The notes beneath the pieces were generated by a model. The model ran no database searches and had not been told where the DNA came from. It was given only the letters and a program-made list of their open reading frames with translations. This document shows positions 62,429 through 64,000 of a DNA stretch of 64,000 nt, piece by piece. The translations under genes and the position numbers were made by a program. How positions within the stretch are numbered: the stretch's first letter is position 1; the number at the start of each line of letters is the position of its first letter. Origin of the DNA: Oscillospiraceae bacterium (GTDB taxonomy: Bacteria; Bacillota; Clostridia; Oscillospirales; SIG627). The stretch lies in the NCBI GenBank assembly GCA_015065085.1, contig SVQW01000011.1:34711-98710 (forward strand). The letters are read 5' to 3'.

Positions 62429-63853
62429 TTAAACCGTCAACTCTACTTCGTTTCCGCTTTCGTAAAGCTCCAGCAGAGGATTTACAAATTCGGAAAGGAA
62501 CTCATCCACCTGTTCGGGACAGCGTCCGATGTAAAGCTCGGGCTTCAACAGCTCGTCAATATCCTCATGAGTTATGCGGAATGTTTCGTCATTGCAGATA
62601 CGGTCAATGAGGTCGTTGTCGAGACCCTCTTCTTTAACCATTTTGCCTGCCGCAAGGGAATGCTCGCGGATTTTTTCATGCATCTCCTGACGGTTAGCAC
62701 CGTTCTTAACGGCACGCATCATTATGTTCTCACTCGCCATGAAAGGAAGCTCCTTCATAACACGTGCGGTGATAACCTTGGGATATACAACAAGACCGTT
62801 GGTGATGTTCATGTATATATTGAGTATCGCATCCACAGCCAGGAACGCTTCCGCAACGGAAACGCGCTTGTTTGCCGAGTCGTCCAGTGTTCTTTCAAAC
62901 CACTGGGTAGAGGCGGTGATTGCGGGATTGAGAGAATCGCATATTACGTAACGCGCAAGAGCGCATATACGCTCGCTTCTCATGGGGTTGCGTTTGTAGG
63001 GCATAGCGGACGAGCCTATCTGATGCTTTTCAAAAGGCTCTTCCATTTCCTTAAAGGATTGCAGAATACGCATATCGTTGGCAAACTTATATGCACTCTG
63101 TGCAACGCCCGAAAGAGTTGCAAGTATCGCACTGTCTACCTTTCTGGAATAGGTCTGACCCGAAACGGGTACACACTTTTCAAAGCCCATCTGCTGTGCA
63201 ATAAGCTTTTCAAGCTGCTTAACCTTTTCCATATCGCCCTCAAACAGCTCAACGAAGCTTGCCTGAGTGCCTGTTGTGCCCTTTGAACCCAAAAGTGCAA
63301 GATTGCTCAGACGGTAGTTTATTTCATAAAAATCGTAAATAAGCTCATTTATCCACAGTGTCGCACGCTTGCCGACCGTGGTAAGCTGTGCGGGCTGAAG
63401 GTGGGTGTAGCCCAGACAGGGCAGAGCCTTGTTTGCACTTGCAAAAGCAGAAAGATTCTTGATAACGCTTACCAGCTTTTTGCGGACAAGTATAAGCGCT
63501 TCCTTCATTATTATAACGTCGGTGTTGTCGCCTACGTAGCAGGAGGTCGCACCCAGATGGATTATTGGCTCTGCATCGGGACACTGACGTCCGTATGCGT
63601 AAATGTGAGCCATAACGTCATGGCGTACCTGCTTTTCACGCTCTACCGCAACATCGTAGTTTATATCATCCTTGAATTTCTCCATGGACTCAATCTGAGC
63701 ATCTGTAATGCCCAGACCCAGCTCCTTTTCCGCCTTTGCGAGAGCTATCCACAGCTTGCGCCAGGTACGGAACTTGAAGTCCTGGGAGAAAAGATACTGC
63801 ATTTCCTTACTGGAATACCGTGTTGAAAACGGACTCTGATAATTGTCTGTCAT
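62429..63853 (-). CDS. purB: Adenylosuccinate lyase
   Basis: This 474-residue enzyme cleaves SAICAR and adenylosuccinate in purine synthesis. The fumarase/aspartase signature is GSSAMPYKRNPMRSE. Other conserved segments are HLGATSCYVGDNTD and LPCLGYTHLQPAQLTTVGKR. It is the longer clostridial form (474 residues). AAAGGAG precedes the ATG. Its ATG overlaps the stop of an upstream gene (TAATG), so the two are probably coupled. Confidence 0.97.
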   Translation of the reverse strand: MTDNYQSPFSTRYSSKEMQYLFSQDFKFRTWRKLWIALAKAEKELGLGITDAQIESMEKFKDDINYDVAVEREKQVRHDVMAHIYAYGRQCPDAEPIIHLGATSCYVGDNTDVIIMKEALILVRKKLVSVIKNLSAFASANKALPCLGYTHLQPAQLTTVGKRATLWINELIYDFYEINYRLSNLALLGSKGTTGTQASFVELFEGDMEKVKQLEKLIAQQMGFEKCVPVSGQTYSRKVDSAILATLSGVAQSAYKFANDMRILQSFKEMEEPFEKHQIGSSAMPYKRNPMRSERICALARYVICDSLNPAITASTQWFERTLDDSANKRVSVAEAFLAVDAILNIYMNITNGLVVYPKVITARVMKELPFMASENIMMRAVKNGANRQEMHEKIREHSLAAGKMVKEEGLDNDLIDRICNDETFRITHEDIDELLKPELYIGRCPEQVDEFLSEFVNPLLELYESGNEVELTV

Positions 63854-64000
63854 TATATGTTACTCCTTTTGTCATAGCCGAAAAGAGCCGAACTCATGTC
63901 GGTTTCGAGGACGATTTTCGCCCCTTTCGGCGTTATTTTTTCTTGTAATATGTACATATAACTGCGCAAAAATGCCTTGAAAGAAACAAAAATCGTTCCT
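63853..64000 (-). CDS. C-terminal end of an unidentified gene upstream of purB
   Basis: On the minus strand a frame runs from the window edge (first full codon at 63999) to a TAA that shares one base with the purB ATG. The 48-residue peptide includes LRSYMYILQEKITPKGAKIV and ends SSALFGYDKRSNI. The purB RBS lies within its last codons, a coupling that supports it as a real gene. I do not recognise the family. Confidence 0.6.
   Translation of the reverse strand, partial: GTIFVSFKAFLRSYMYILQEKITPKGAKIVLETDMSSALFGYDKRSNI

Overview
The window looks like a chromosomal segment from a low-to-moderate GC Gram-positive anaerobe of the class Clostridia, probably an uncultured gut or rumen lineage close to Oscillospiraceae. 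The evidence is sigma-A promoters that mostly read TTGACA-17-TATAAT, strong AAGGAG-type ribosome binding sites, an uninterrupted Firmicutes gene order (yicC-remA-gmk-rpoZ-priA-def-fmt-rsmB-rlmN-stp-prkC-rsgA-thiN), a TPP-controlled ThiT thiamine transporter, a fermentative D-lactate dehydrogenase and a PASTA-domain kinase. The species cannot be named from sequence alone.

Bases 1-16,616 are accessory. The end of one giant secreted protein is followed by two complete ones of 1301 and 2616 residues. Both are built from repeated beta-sandwich-like modules that each end in a Y-x-GFF motif, plus Ig-like linkers and a shared C-terminal domain. The larger protein also carries a LamG-like domain and a calcineurin-type metallophosphoesterase with its metal motifs intact. 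Facing them is a three-gene minus-strand operon of near-duplicate cytoplasmic TIM-barrel glycosidase-like proteins. A lipoprotein gene, a TPP riboswitch with thiT, and two serine tRNAs follow.

Bases 18,360-18,960 are a non-coding, repeat-rich patch. A tRNA-Ser 3' end plus its terminator is present twice. The second copy is split exactly in the terminator loop by a 291-bp insertion made of eight short unique hairpins joined by GCGATAT spacers on the left and ATATCGC spacers on the right. This is the most unusual structure in the window.

Bases 18,968-26,080 run on the minus strand: a D-lactate dehydrogenase, a GH127/DUF1680 enzyme with a trefoil-like tail, Der GTPase, a PDZ/radical SAM DUF512 protein, ribosomal protein L32 and YceD. 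Bases 26,278-61,136 are almost entirely plus-strand housekeeping genes in tight, often overlapping operons: DUF1385-prmC, recA-recX-rimO-pgsA-cysE-cysS-lon-engB-VOC protein, divIVA-like-HIT-comEC-holA-Toprim, and yicC through a B12/radical SAM gene. The only minus-strand interruption is an AGCS symporter. They cover translation quality control, ribosome maturation, replication restart, DNA repair and uptake, cell-envelope signalling and thiamine activation. The window closes with an orphan peptide-binding lipoprotein, an amidohydrolase, purB and the tail of a gene translationally coupled to purB.

All domain names come from motifs read by eye. No database search was possible.
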